Shown: one piece after another, positions 10,402 through 22,030 of the stretch
Numbering within the stretch: position 1 is the stretch's first letter
Layout: each line of letters begins with the position of its first letter
NCBI RefSeq assembly: GCF_003286085.1
Contig: NW_020825288.1
Coordinates: 8,122,001 to 8,186,000, forward strand
Length of the DNA stretch: 64,000 nt
Direction of reading: 5' to 3'
Source of the DNA: Drosophila persimilis
Taxonomy: Eukaryota > Arthropoda > Insecta > Diptera > Drosophilidae
Made by a program: the position numbers and the translations under genes
The notes under the pieces: model-generated
The model's input: only the letters and a program-made list of their open reading frames with translations
Told to the model about the DNA's origin: nothing
The model's database searches: none

Positions 10402-11286
10402 CCTCCGCCAGAGCACACATTGCACGACAAAGAGTGTGTGTAAGAGAGAGGCAGAAAATGAGTAAGCAGTGAAATTTCTTTTGTTCCGTCTGGCTATAAT
10501 AATGATCCGATCTGATTCAGATTTTGCAGTCTGGAAGATACGTTCATTCTCTATGAATGTGCGTTTTTTGTTTTCTCTGGGCGTAACACACATCCATTTT
10601 CCTCAAATCTAATATAACCCTATACTCTTTTTGAGTATTGGGTATAAAAATCATATCTGTACCTAGTTTATTCGAATGAATGAAAACCATTGAGCAGACG
10701 TATAATAAATTAGCATAAATTATAATCAGCTTACTTTTTCATGAATTTACTAAAAAAAAACACCAACAAAATTTGTATATTTATGCAACAATCATACCAA
10801 GTAATAATCAAGTTATAAATTTTGAATAGTAGATTGTAGATTAGCGCGATGATATAGACAACGCGAGTGGGTCGCTTATCAAGACCAATAATTAAATCAA
10901 TACGTATAGCTTGTGATCGAATCGGTGGGCATTTCATTCTAAGGGGCCTAAAGCGAACTACTTATCAGCTGAGGAGAGACGAAAGAGTCGATTCCATTCC
11001 ACTATTCAACTCCAATATCAGCCTCACGGGGCCGCTTTCACAACACAGCACAGCACAGCACTGCATAGCCAGCCAGCGCGCTCTTAACTATTCAGCCAAG
11101 GCGGAATCGGATCGGATCGGAGTGGAGTAGAGTGGCAGTATGCGCGTGGCAGCCACAGAGAGCGGACGAGCGACGCACCCCACTGAGCGCTCTCCCCGGA
11201 CCCCAACCCCCCAGTCCCACCAGCACGCGCCACGCCTCGCCACGCCGCACCACACCACACCACTCCACAGCTTAAGCGACTCGGAG
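10402..11286 (+). promoter_or_regulatory. Intergenic region and 5' leader of transporter B
   Basis: AT-rich until about 10.85 kb, with a short hairpin at 10618-10642 (TATACTC / GAGTATT). The last 430 bp hold two CTTATC GATA-type sites (10875-10880, 10961-10966) and a GC-rich leader. An in-frame ATG at 11140 lies 49 codons upstream of the chosen start. No convincing TATA box was found. Confidence 0.45.
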
Positions 11287-13123
11287 ATGGACTTTGAGAA
11301 GATACTGGGCAAGTGTGGCGACTGTCATCGCTACCAGTACATGCTGATGGCGCTCTACGGCTTCCTAATGTTCGTCGTCTCCAGGCACTACTTCGCCCAG
11401 AATGTGATCAGCTTTGTGCCCGACCACTGGTGCCACCACCCAGATCTGGAGCATCGCAGCTTTGAGGAGATCGCGGCCATCTATTCGCAGTTCGAGAATC
11501 CCTCCTGCACGCGACTGGCATCCATCGATCCGGACGGAGGCAATGCCACGGCCAGCAGCGAGGCCTGCGATCGGTGGATCTACAACTACGATTTCGGATT
11601 CAGGAGCATGAATGCCGAAGTATGACAAACGCAGCGACCCCCCCAGAGATCGTTGAGTGTGATTTAGTGGCGTTTTCTCTTTGCAGCTCAATTGGGTCTG
11701 TGATGCCGCCTACAAGGCGCGAGTGGGTCAGTCCCTGTTCTTTGTGGGATCAATGTGCGGAACACTGATCTTCGGGCTGCTTGGCGACACCATCGGGCGC
11801 ATCAAGGCGATGATACTGGCCAACTGGTGCGGCTTTCTGGGCGACTCGGCCACCATCTTTGCGCAGAGCTTGGTGACATTCTCAGTGAGTCGGTTCGTGT
11901 CTGGGCTAGCGGCCGAAGCCAATGCCTACCTGATGTATATTCTGGGTACGTTATCTTAACTAGGCTCTAAAACTTATCTAGTCTTACCTCTCTCCCCAAA
12001 ACAGCGCTCGAGTACGTGTCGCCCTCGCTGCGCAATGTTGGCCTGAACCTAATCTTGTCCGTCTTCTACTCTCTGGGCATGATTAGTGCCTCTTGGCAGG
12101 CCGTCTGGGTGGGCGAGTGGCGCACGTTTATGGCCTGGTCCGCCGTGCCCCTGCTACTGGTAACCCTCTTCTACTTCCTGGTCCAGGAGAGTGCCCAGTG
12201 GCTGGTCACCCGCCACGACATCGACGGCGCCGTGCTGCGGCTGAGGCGGGTGGCACACTTCAATCGGCGCGAGGTCAGCGAGGAGGACTTTGAGCAGTTC
12301 CGCGTCCACTGCAAGAGCCAGGAATCGGCCAGCAGCCATCACTCCATGCAGAGGCAGTCCAAGCTGATGGATGCCCTGAAGACGCCTCGCCTCCGCCTCA
12401 GGATGATCAACGTATTGCTGGTGTTGTAAGTTCGAATGAGGATATCCTTGAAACATCTCTTAACACCTGTTTTTCCCCTGCAGCACCATTATCACCCTCT
12501 GCTACAACACCGTGTCCCGTAATGTGGAGGGTCTCGGCCTCTCGCCCTTCATCATGTTCACTTTGTTCGCCCTGACGCTGCCACCCTCGGGGCTGTTCCA
12601 GGCCCAGGCCCAAAAGAGTATGGGTCGCAAGTTTACGGCGGTGAGCAGCATGGTTGCCACTGGTCTAATGACAGCCGCCTGCGGCATACTCCTGACCTTC
12701 TGGAAGCAGCCCAGCCCGGTCCTGCTGGTGGCCCTCATTCTGACCTCGCGGTTCGGAATCTCCGTCTGTACCGGGGCCACCATGCAGATCTCCGCGGAGC
12801 TTGTGCCCACCTGTGTGCGGTCCGGTATCCTGGCGGTGGCCCATGTCAGCGGAGCGGCCTTCTCCTTCGTCTCGCCATTCATCCTGCATCTGGACACGTA
12901 TTTTCGGGCTGCCTCCTCGATTATCATCTGTCTGCTGCTCTTTGCCAGCGCCTGGATCTGCCTGCTCATGCCGGAGACCCGCAACAAGAAGCTGCCCATG
13001 TCCCTGGCCGAGGGCGAGCAGTTCGGCAAGGGCGAGCGCATGTTCGACTTCCTGCGGCGCCCCAAAAAGGAAGACGAGGCCGATCTCAGTGCCGAGACCC
13101 ATCAGAAACTTGTGCCCGAATAA
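11287..13123 (+). CDS. SLC22-type organic ion transporter B
   Basis: Exons 11287-11619, 11687-11945, 12005-12425 and 12484-13123, intron phases 0, 1, 2 as in paralogue A; 550 residues. The start at 11287 (MDFEKILGK) aligns with A and C. An in-frame ATG at 11140 would add a Pro/Thr/His-rich 49-residue extension with no counterpart in the paralogues, so I take it as leader. Features match A: first helix near residues 18-45, extracellular loop with Cys residues and an NAT glycosylation site, GDTIGRIKAM (Arg of the usual DR pair replaced by Thr), ESAQWL, and PETRNKKLPMS before a charged tail. It is a plasma-membrane organic ion transporter by family; substrate unknown. It shares longer identical stretches with A than with C, so A and B are probably the younger duplicates. 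Confidence 0.93.
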
Positions 13124-13124
13124 A
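13119..13124 (+). terminator. AATAAA overlapping the stop codon of transporter B
   Basis: The TAA stop (13121-13123) is embedded in AATAAA. If used, cleavage would leave a 3' UTR of only some 10-30 nt. No other canonical plus-strand signal was noticed close by. Confidence 0.45.
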
Positions 13125-14173
13125 CTTTGTGTCTTGTGATAGTCAAGTGTAATTTATTCAGAAAGAATGGACGGTTCTATCGTAGTTTTGATGGAAAATC
13201 TTCAAGAGATATCATGTTTATTATCCTACAAGAACCTATACCTAAAGTGTGATAACTATCTATACCAAAATATAGATAAAAGCTCAGACAGGCCACATAA
13301 ACCTCTAAAAATACTAGCATTAATTTGATGCAAGATAACAACATAAAGATGACAATACGACATGGCCAGATCATATAACAATAGAGGAACGAGGATTTAG
13401 CAGAGCTTAACCGAGAGTAGTGGGAGGAAAGTACTTAAACTTTAGTATGCAATCCGTCTCGAAAGAATTCCGAAGTCCCGAGAGTACTGGAAAGAAGGTC
13501 TCGAACGAAGTCCCATATCTAGTACCGCCTGCAGCCAGAAGAAGGGTCTTCAAAGTGTGTGTTTACTATACAGATCTTATAAAAATCACAAGCAATTTGT
13601 TCATCTATAGGTGTCACTGTGTCACAGATGAGATTTTCTTGCTTCTTGCTTTGATTGTAGGCATTAGACTTGACCTTAGGCACTTGTACACACACATGGA
13701 CACATGTAATTGGGGCTAAATTGCCAGTCAGATCATGGGAACCGACTTTATTGCTAGTCCATTGAACTGAGAATCCGTTTACAATGTATTTGATTAAAAC
13801 TTCAGAGGTCAACTGTTATCTATTCCAACAGAGAGAGAGAGAGAGAGAGAACTTCTCGTAAGACGCCGGCGTTTGTTTAGATTGGAATAAATGAGTGAAT
13901 TCACTTAAATAATGAAAACATTTGCTTTTGAGCACAACCGCCATATATTGTGCTCGTACGATAAGCCCTCCAGCCAGCCAGCCCGCCCCCAGACTATCCC
14001 AATCTTATCAGAGCTGGAGCTAGACCGAGACCCAACGTGCGAATCCGGCCACTTTCCGCACTCTTTAGCGGCGTTTCGGCTCAGTCGTGTCTCGTTTCGT
14101 GTCGTTTCGCATCGGTTTAGATCAGCTGAGGCTTAGTCTTAATAGAATCTCAGCAGGAGAACGACTTGTCATC
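13125..14173 (+). promoter_or_regulatory. Intergenic region and 5' leader of transporter C
   Basis: AT-rich spacer with a (GA)n run at about 13831-13850. GATA-type sites at 13960-13965 and 14003-14008 precede a canonical initiator TCAGTC at 14081-14086. No other gene was seen. Confidence 0.45.
14081..14086 (+). promoter_or_regulatory. Probable initiator (TCAGTC) of transporter C
   Basis: It matches the fly Inr consensus TCAGTY, 93 bp upstream of the ATG at 14174, giving a plausible short leader. I see no TATA box at -30 and no clear DPE. Confidence 0.4.
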
Positions 14174-16966
14174 ATGGACTTTGACAAGATCTTGGAGAAG
14201 TGCGGAAATGCGGGTCGCTATCAGTACCTCATGATACTGCTGCTCGGCTATATCGCCTTCACCACGACCGTGCACTACTACTCACAGAACATCATCGGGT
14301 TTGTGCCCCAGCATTGGTGCTACCACGATCAGCTGGCGGACCTTAGCTTCGAGGAGATCGCAGCCATCTATGCGCCCTTTGGCAAGGACGCCTCCTGCAC
14401 CCGCCTGGAGAAGATCGAGGGCAACAATCTGACGGTCAGTTCGGAGGCCTGCCAGCGCTGGATCTACAACTACGACTATGGATTCAGGAGCATGAATGCC
14501 GAGGTGAGCCCCCCCGGCTAGTGAGCTTTCCGAGGGAACCCCAAAGATCTAATGCCATTCTTTGCCGATCAGCTCAACTGGGTCTGCGATGACGCCTACA
14601 AGGCACGCATCGGCCAGTCGCTGTTCTTCCTGGGCTCCCTGATGGGCACCTTCACCTTTGGCATGCTGGGCGACAGGATTGGGCGAGTGCGAGCCGTGAT
14701 CCTGGCCAACCAGTGCGGTTTCGTGGGCGACTTCCTTACCACCTACGCGACGAATCTGGTGCAGTTTGCCAGCTTTCGCTGCATTTCGGGCCTGGCCGCC
14801 ACAGCCAATTATTATCTGATGTTTATTCTGGGTAAGCACTGCGATATCTTGAGCACGCCATAGCGTACTCTCCAATGTTTTTTTTGTACTATATACTATA
14901 TACTATATACTCATATGTAAGTGTACACATGTATAAAGTTCAGATTGAACAACAGAGTGATATCTAGACGCCTAGATGAGAAGCTCTCCGCTCGGTTCAA
15001 GTGTACCCAATATAGTACGTGTATATGTACATATATCCAAAGAAGCATATAGCATATCCATCATAGATAGAAAGAAGATATACATAGTAAGGTTGCCCCA
15101 AGAGTATGGGTACTCATAAACCTACTCCTCTTCCTCCTCCTCCTCATTCAGAGCGAACAGAATTGTTAATAGTTAGACCATGGCTATATAATAGCAGATA
15201 CCATTCCTCAATCTAAGAGGCCCAGATCTATAGAAAGATGGATAAAGGGACCCAGAAATGGTGTGATGTGATAGATCACCAATCTGAAAGATTTATAGCT
15301 ACTATATTGGTCTCGATAGATACTATATTGTTAGTTTCTTAATAACAGATACCATTCCTTAATCTAAGAGGCTGAGAGACTGGCAAACGAAAGTATAGAA
15401 AGATGTATAAAGGGACCCAGAAATGGTCTGATATGATAGATCACCAATTCGAAAGTTGTATATTATTAGTTTCTTAATAACAGATACCATTCCTCAATCT
15501 AGGAGTCTAAGAGACTGGCAGGCAAAAGTATAGATAGGTGAATACAATGACCCAGATATGGTTCAGGATTCCCTGTAAAGTTATCTTGTGACACATGACA
15601 CCACAGTTCTATAAAACTATGGCGAATATTTTAGGCAAATGCTAACTTGTTTTCCGAGTGTTAAGAAAGACCTACCGGTTTGTGTGTGTTTTTTAAGTTC
15701 AAGTTCCTCTATAAACTAGTTATTATTTTTAGCTAAACTCAATCCTAATTTGTATCTGTATAGTTCTGGAATACTTGGCCCCCAAGCTAAGAAATTTGGC
15801 CATAAGTGGAACGCTGGGTATTTGCTTCTGCTTGGGGGCCCTGGTGGCACCCTGGCTGTCGGTGCTGGCCGGCAACTGGCGCATCTACTTGACCTGCTCG
15901 GCCCTGCTGCAACTGGTGGTGGCCCTGTTCTACTTTGTGGTGCAGGAGAGCGCCCAGTGGCTGATCACGCGGACCAATGTGGAGGGAGCCATTGCCCGGC
16001 TGAAGCACATTGCCCACTTCAATGGCCGCCAAGTGGCGGCTGCGGACTTTGAGGCATTCCGCAGAAACTGCATAGCCAAGAGGAAGCTATCGAATCAGCC
16101 GGAACAGACGGCTGGGATCATTGACCTGATGCGAACACCCAATCTGCGCAAGATCTCCTTGCTGGTGGTACTGATCTTGTGAGTCTGTCAGTCCCTCCAA
16201 TAGAGTCTGTCTCATATCTTGGTATATCTCTCTCCCTGCAGCATGCTGACTTCGTTGAGCTTCAATACCATTTCGCGGAATGTCGAGGGCTTGGGTATGT
16301 CTCCCTTTGTGGTCTTCTCGCTGTTTGCTTTGGTCGTCCCGCCATCGGGCTTCATCCAGGGTCTCCTGCAGAGCCGAGTGGGTCGCAAGGCCACCGCCTT
16401 CCTGGCCATGCTCTGCACGGGGCTGCTGTCCTGCGCCCTGGGCGTGGCCCTGTCCACGGAGGGCGCCCAGAGCAGTGTGACGCTGCTGCTGTCCTTTGCC
16501 CTGCCCATGCGGCTGGGCATCTCCTTGTGCTACACAGTCACCTCCCAGTACGCCTCCGAGCTGCTGCCCACCTGTGTCCGATCGCGGGGCATTGCCGCAG
16601 TGCATCTGGCGGCTGCGGGGGCCTCCTTTCTGTCGCCCTATCTCATACATTTGGGCACAAAACTGGCGGCGGCCACATCCCTGATCCTGGCCCTGCTACT
16701 GCTGACTGCCTCCTTCTGCACCCTCATGCTGCCGGAGACCAACAACAGGTGAGGGGGACACTCATATAGAATATTGTGAGATACTATATATTTTTGGAAC
16801 TTCCAGACAACTTCCCATCACCTTGGCCGATGGCGAGGCCTTTGGCAAGGGCGAGTCCATGCTCTCCTTTGATTGCTGGCGGCCCCACGATGACGACGTG
16901 GCCAAGCAGCCCGCCGAAGAGCTGAAGCTCCACCGGATCAACGGCCAAACGGAGGCAGAAGTCTAG
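14174..16966 (+). CDS. SLC22-type organic ion transporter C, five exons
   Basis: Exons 14174-14503, 14573-14831, 15764-16178, 16242-16748 and 16807-16966; phases 0, 1, 2, 2; 556 residues. The first three introns match A and B, but intron 2 is long (932 bp, with tandem repeats), and a fourth short intron (16749-16806) interrupts the codon for the Arg after PETNN, where A and B are uninterrupted. The protein begins MDFDKILEK. It has the extracellular loop with an NLT glycosylation site, GDRIGRVRAV after helix 2, ESAQWL after helix 6, PETNNRQLP at the end of helix 12 and a charged tail. By family it is a plasma-membrane carrier for organic ions; substrate unknown. It is the most divergent of the three and ends only about 60 bp from a minus-strand poly(A) signal of btsz. 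Confidence 0.92.
15191..15570 (+). repeat. Three diverged tandem copies of a ~135-151-bp unit in intron 2 of transporter C
   Basis: Copies begin at about 15191, 15342 and 15477 with ATAACAGATACCATTCCT. Each carries AAGGGACCCAGAAATGG and, in the first two, GATAGATCACCAAT followed by TTAGTTTCTT. The third copy is truncated and more diverged. They explain most of the unusual length of this intron. Confidence 0.85.
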
Positions 16967-17025
16967 TCCAGCCATAGGTATTAGAAATAAGACACAAAAC
17001 GATTGTCAGTAGATGTGAATTTTGC

Positions 17026-20000
17026 TTTATTTGATTGATTCATTGCGGTTCACAATTTCTAACACAATTTTTACTTGGAGCGAGAGTCCGTATGGGGCGT
17101 ATTGAGCCAATTTCTTGAGCTCGTTATTACTCGTATTATTAATTTTCGGGGAATCGTGTATCGTGTCGGTATTTTTTGTTGTTGTTGTTGTCGCATGTTT
17201 TAAGTACTTACTTGTAAGTAAAAGGTTCATAAGTATCTTGTATCTTGTAAATGGTTATGTAAACTCTTGTAATTATGCAACGCTTAAATGCCATAAACAT
17301 AACGGCTTTGTGTCTGTCTGTCTGTGTTCTTAGGGCCATAGAAAGTCTTACCAATGGCCGGGAAAATCAGCAAACCGAAAGGTATTCTCTGTGCACAGAA
17401 ATATCTACTTAAATCTAAGACAGTCGCTCGATATTAAGATTGGTTTTAGATTGGCTTAGTATAGCTTTCCAATTGCTTCGAAAGACATCAATCAGTTTGA
17501 GGTAGAACTCAGGAAATCTATAGTATATATAATCGTAGTATTGGTTAAATTATAGACTATTGCATTGTAAAAAGATTGTTCTCAGGGCAGTACTTAGGAT
17601 AGATCAGGTTGAGCTGTTAAACAGAACATAGATATAGTACGGGTTGGCTACTTAATAGGAAGGAAACCGTTCCAACGTTCATCAGTATCTATGTGTGTGT
17701 GTCTCTGTGTGTGTGTGTGTACTCGCTAAAAAAAGTTCTCTACTTTAACGCAACATGTATATTTTTGGGGGCGTGGCTCATCGGCCAATACGGGAGGAGT
17801 GGGGGTGGGGGGGGGGGGGGGGGGGGGGGGTCTATATGCACAATCGATATACTCATATTTGATAATCGTTTTTTTCTGATTTTCTGAGCAATTCCGGCGA
17901 TTGCTAACAAATACAATGGGTACATAAATATTTTTTGCTTGATATTTGTATCTTTATCTTTTGTAACTACACCTTTTTTTGTGAACATGCCCAGGCATCA
18001 CCAAGCGGATGCCCCAGGCAGTGTCAAAAACGCCATCAGAAATGTCCTAATTGCTATCGTTTTATCTTAAGAACATTTTGTTTTTTGTTTTCTGGTTTTT
18101 TTTATCTGCAATTGCTTAAGACTATGGGGAATGCGATGGTGGTAGTCGCATACGCATTGCTTGTATAAGTAATGTATCTCAGTAGATGTGTATATGTATA
18201 TGTATATGTATATGGTGGCGGATAGGTCTGAAGACTGCATTCCATATGTATATCGTATATGCCTAATCAACACTAGGGTTCACAATAGTTCAGTTGAATC
18301 CGGAAATGCACATCCCATCCAATACGTTACACAGTAAAAAGGTAAAAAGATTCTTTCTCTCGATTCTACAACCGCGACCCGAGAGTGTCTCCGCGGAGTG
18401 TCCAGAGACGAGAGTGTATTCTACGAGTATTTGTATATGTCTATGTATATGTATATGTTTCTGTATCTGTATAGCACCATCTCAGAGAGTAAGTGGGTAA
18501 GTAAAGGTCGAGTACTAGTATCCATTGTTAAAACACAATTTCATGTCCATTCCTCATATTCCATTCCTAGGATAGCAGCTCGTTTAGGTGGTAAGAAGTA
18601 AGTAATATAGTTTATAGTATATAGATATAGTAGAAAAATATACTCGTACATTTAGTAAACATTGAAACATTTTGGAGACGAGAGAATAAACTATATATCT
18701 ACATTTTTGTGTGTGTGGGTGTGTGTGTGTGGGTGTGTGGGTGTGTGGGTGTGTGGGTGTGATTGGGATCTCAACAAATTTATGGCTAGATTAGAGAACC
18801 AATCAACAACAGCAAATGCTTCAACCTTAGATAATACATTAACTATTTGTAGGTAGAACTATATAGTACTATATATCTGTATATGTATATAGTTAATTAT
18901 GCTTCTTACTTGCGCTTTGTATGCTACTAAATACCATTTACTTTTTGCAATATTTGCTGCTTATTGTTTGACATATATCATATATGCTTGATTTTAGAGA
19001 AAGTATCTTTAACCATTCCAAACACACACCACATCTGCGATACATCCATTCACATCTCCATATGATATCTATCTTTCTATCTTTTGTGATCCGATCCGAT
19101 CCGATCCGATGTGTGTGTGTGTGTATAGTAATTATAACATTTTCATCACCAAATTTCAGGCATGTGCATTTTTTTTTGTGTGTTTCGAAAACATCGAGTA
19201 TAAAAGACAAGCGGTATTTAGGCAACGAGTGATTCAGCAATTTTCTCTTTTATAAAAAACATCTCTATAAATTTTATCATGTTTTCATATTCATATTCGT
19301 ATTCATTCAACGCTAAACATTATTCACGGGTATTCATGGTAAATATGTATACACTTACACCAAAAGCATTCATAAGACTCGTTTCTGTATTCTTAAAAAT
19401 GATTTCTCTGAAACAATTCATTCAATAGTAGAGTAGTGTGTAAATTCCACAGTATTCAGGCTTGGAGGGAGGATGATATCATTGGCTGCTATGGGGTGGG
19501 GTGGGAGGGGGATTTGTTCGGATTTGGTTATACGAAGCTTTGCTGGTTTTGCACAATGTTTTCTGCGATATGTATGATGTCGGCGTAGATACTATATGCA
19601 TATGCGTTTTGCTTACGATCTATGGAAAACGGAAACGAAAACGAAAAAGAAACAAAGGATTTACAAAAAATGTTATTTGTATTTCGCGCATATTATGGAT
19701 AGTTATACATGGTACACTTATGTCTCGTTTTAACTAGTTTTAGTTGTAGTTATATTTTAGTTGTTGCTTTAGGTGCATACAGTATGCGAATTGCAAGTGC
19801 CTCTCAAAGAGGGAGAGGGTGGAAAGAAGACACATAAACATAGTACATTGTGGAGCTAATATCTAGGCAGCCCAGCCTTGGGCTGCGTCATCATCGTAGT
19901 TCTCATGGTGTTTTTGCTTTCTGCTTTACAGTTTTTGTTTTTATCTTCTTCGAATAGCGCTGAGAACTGCGCTGCCGAGTAGTGCCATAACGTGATAACG

Positions 20001-20436
20001 CTTTGCTCTTGTTTTTTGCCATGTTTGCTTGATTTATTTACGTCTGGGGTACGTGCAGCGTCATCGCCGTATTGAGGCCATATTCGAGTATTCAGGAATC
20101 ATCCTCCTACAGTACACACTTAAACTTAAACACCTATGTAGCTGTGCTCTGGAGCTGTGCCACGTGCAAACAAACAACAATCAATTGATGAGGGCCATCT
20201 GTATCTGACTGCCCCTTGCCTTAGAACACTAATAATGCTTCTCAGAGTCATCGTTATCGCTATTATCGAAGCTTATTCGATAATTAATACAATACAAATT
20301 CAAATACAATACAATACAATACAATGTTGTGCCATGGGCAAACTCTAACTGCAACTTTGTGGATTGTGGACTGTGGATTCTAGCAAATAATTTACTAATA
20401 TGCAAGTGGGAGCGGGAGCGGGGGCGGGGGCGGGGC
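17026..20436 (-). other. Presumed 3' UTR of btsz (minus strand) and tail-to-tail spacer
   Basis: No coding frame. Minus-strand AATAAA signals lie at 20033-20038 (3' UTR of about 400 nt) and 17026-17031 (about 3.4 kb). The region is full of simple repeats: (GT)n about 17693-17720, a 24-G run at 17807-17830, (TATATG)n about 18188-18213, (GTGTGTGG)n about 18710-18763, (CCGAT)n about 19088-19110, (ACAAT)n about 20305-20323. btsz mRNA is reported to carry localisation sequences (literature), so a long 3' UTR would be meaningful, but which signal is used cannot be told here. Confidence 0.45.
17807..17830 (+). repeat. Homopolymer run of 24 G (C-run on the btsz strand)
   Basis: An uninterrupted G24 preceded by GGGGGT. 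Long G runs are rare in fly genomes and can form quadruplexes on the plus strand. Length may be affected by sequencing or assembly. Confidence 0.8.
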
Positions 20437-22030
20437 CTATGGCAACGTGGCTCGAATGCCGTCCAGACTGGAGCGCAGCACCAAGCTGCCCTCCACCCAG
20501 AAATTGGGTCGATCCAGCATGTTCTGCCACAGCGATAGCTCCTTGCCAGTGGCATCCATCCATTCCACCTGGCGGCCAAAGCTGCGACCTGTTAAGGAAC
20601 AGAAAGATGGATTTAGTGGCTTGTTCGAAGCGGTGAAGGGATCGTTGGCTTACCCGTGCCCAAGGAGAAGCGTATGCCGCCGACAAACTCATTGCTGGCC
20701 AGCCGATCGTGATCCCAGACGGTTAGCTCCAGGGCGCGCTCCGACAAGTCCTCCAGCGAGACATCCTCGTACACAAAGGTGTAGTTCCAGCTGGGATGCA
20801 GAGTGCGCTTCACCACTGGGGTCTTTTGCTTGGAGCTGCGCGTGCGGTCCGGCAGCAGATAACTGGAAAGGATGGGCCGTTGATGTATTCTGTGGGTTGG
20901 ATATTCGCGTTTGCACTCACCTCTTGCAGAAGGCATCGCAGCTGCCGTTGGCCTTGATGGGACTCAGGTGTTTGGCCTCCTTGACCAGGACATGCAGCTG
21001 TCCGCCCTTGGCACTGCGGTCCGATTTCGAGGCCACGGACTTGATGCTGCCCCCAAATTTGCGCAGATTTGAGGAGCTGCCCGTGAGGGAGGAGCCGCGC
21101 GAGAAGAACGACGACTTCAGATTCTCGGGGGGAATGTACTTGAGGCCCACGACAATGTCGCCTCTGTAGGTGGCCACCTCGTCGAAGGGTTCGCTCTGTG
21201 AATGATTGATCGCTTGTTAGGAATCGAAAATCTAGCTTAAGCTCAAACGATGCACTCACCCTTTCTTGGAGGAGATACCACTGCGACTGGGGATTGTCAA
21301 AGACGCGTCCCTGCAGATTGACAGAGACCTCGCCCAGGAAATCGTTGCGCCCGAACATGTCCGAGTGCCAGACGGTCAGCCACAGGGTGCGCGACTCCAG
21401 GCTGGAGATGGGCGTGTGGAAGCGCATCGTCTCGTCAAAGATGGGATTGAGAGTGTGCTTCTTGACTTTGGTTTTGCGCTTGCCGGCCTTTGATTTATCC
21501 GGCAGCAGGTATACCTAATGGAAAACACCACAAAGCATGAGTACAGATGGCCAGGACTCAGAGCACGAAGAGTACACACCTTCACATAGGGATCGCTGCG
21601 ATTGCGCTTGGCATCGACGGCGGCTAGATCCTTGCAGCGCACCACATGGATCTCCAGGGCGGCCAGCTTGTAGTTGTACTGCATGGCGAACTCCACCTGA
21701 CCCTTGACCACCACAGTGCCGTAGCGACCCTCGCCGGCACCGGAGTACACGCTGGCCATGGACTCCGACCGAACCTGCCGCAAAAGAACTTTCGTTAGGC
21801 TTTCGTTTCGAGCGAAGTTAACCTTTGACCTACCCCCAAAGAGCTGAGGCTGCTGCGGTTCTGATGCATGGCCACCAGACGATCGATGTCCTCGTCCGAC
21901 TGCACCGGCCAGGCCTCGTTGGAGGCCCGCGACTGCACGGGACTGGCGTTGGCGGTGGCCTGATCCGCCGCCTGCCGCTGTCCAATCACCGGCGAACGTG
22001 TGAGCTCCTCGGCGGCCACTTTGGCCTCTT
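20437..22030 (-). CDS. btsz: btsz C2A-C2B module (six exons)
   Basis: Exons 22030-21834, 21774-21580, 21514-21260, 21195-20921, 20862-20654, 20588-20437. C2A runs from GQVEFAMQYNYKLAALEI to WYLLQE, with the SDPYVK loop. In its third loop the usual Asp-x-Asp is His-Ser-Asp (VWHSDMFGRNDFLGE), so the calcium site is incomplete. C2B has the first-loop Asp missing (HLSPIKANGSCDAFCK) and Asn-Glu in place of the last Asp (VWDHDRLASNEFVGG). It ends with the Slp-type tail VEWMDATGKELSLWQNM and LVLRSSL before TAG at 20437-20439. These substitutions suggest weak or calcium-independent phospholipid binding, as known for several Slp C2 domains. Confidence 0.93.
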
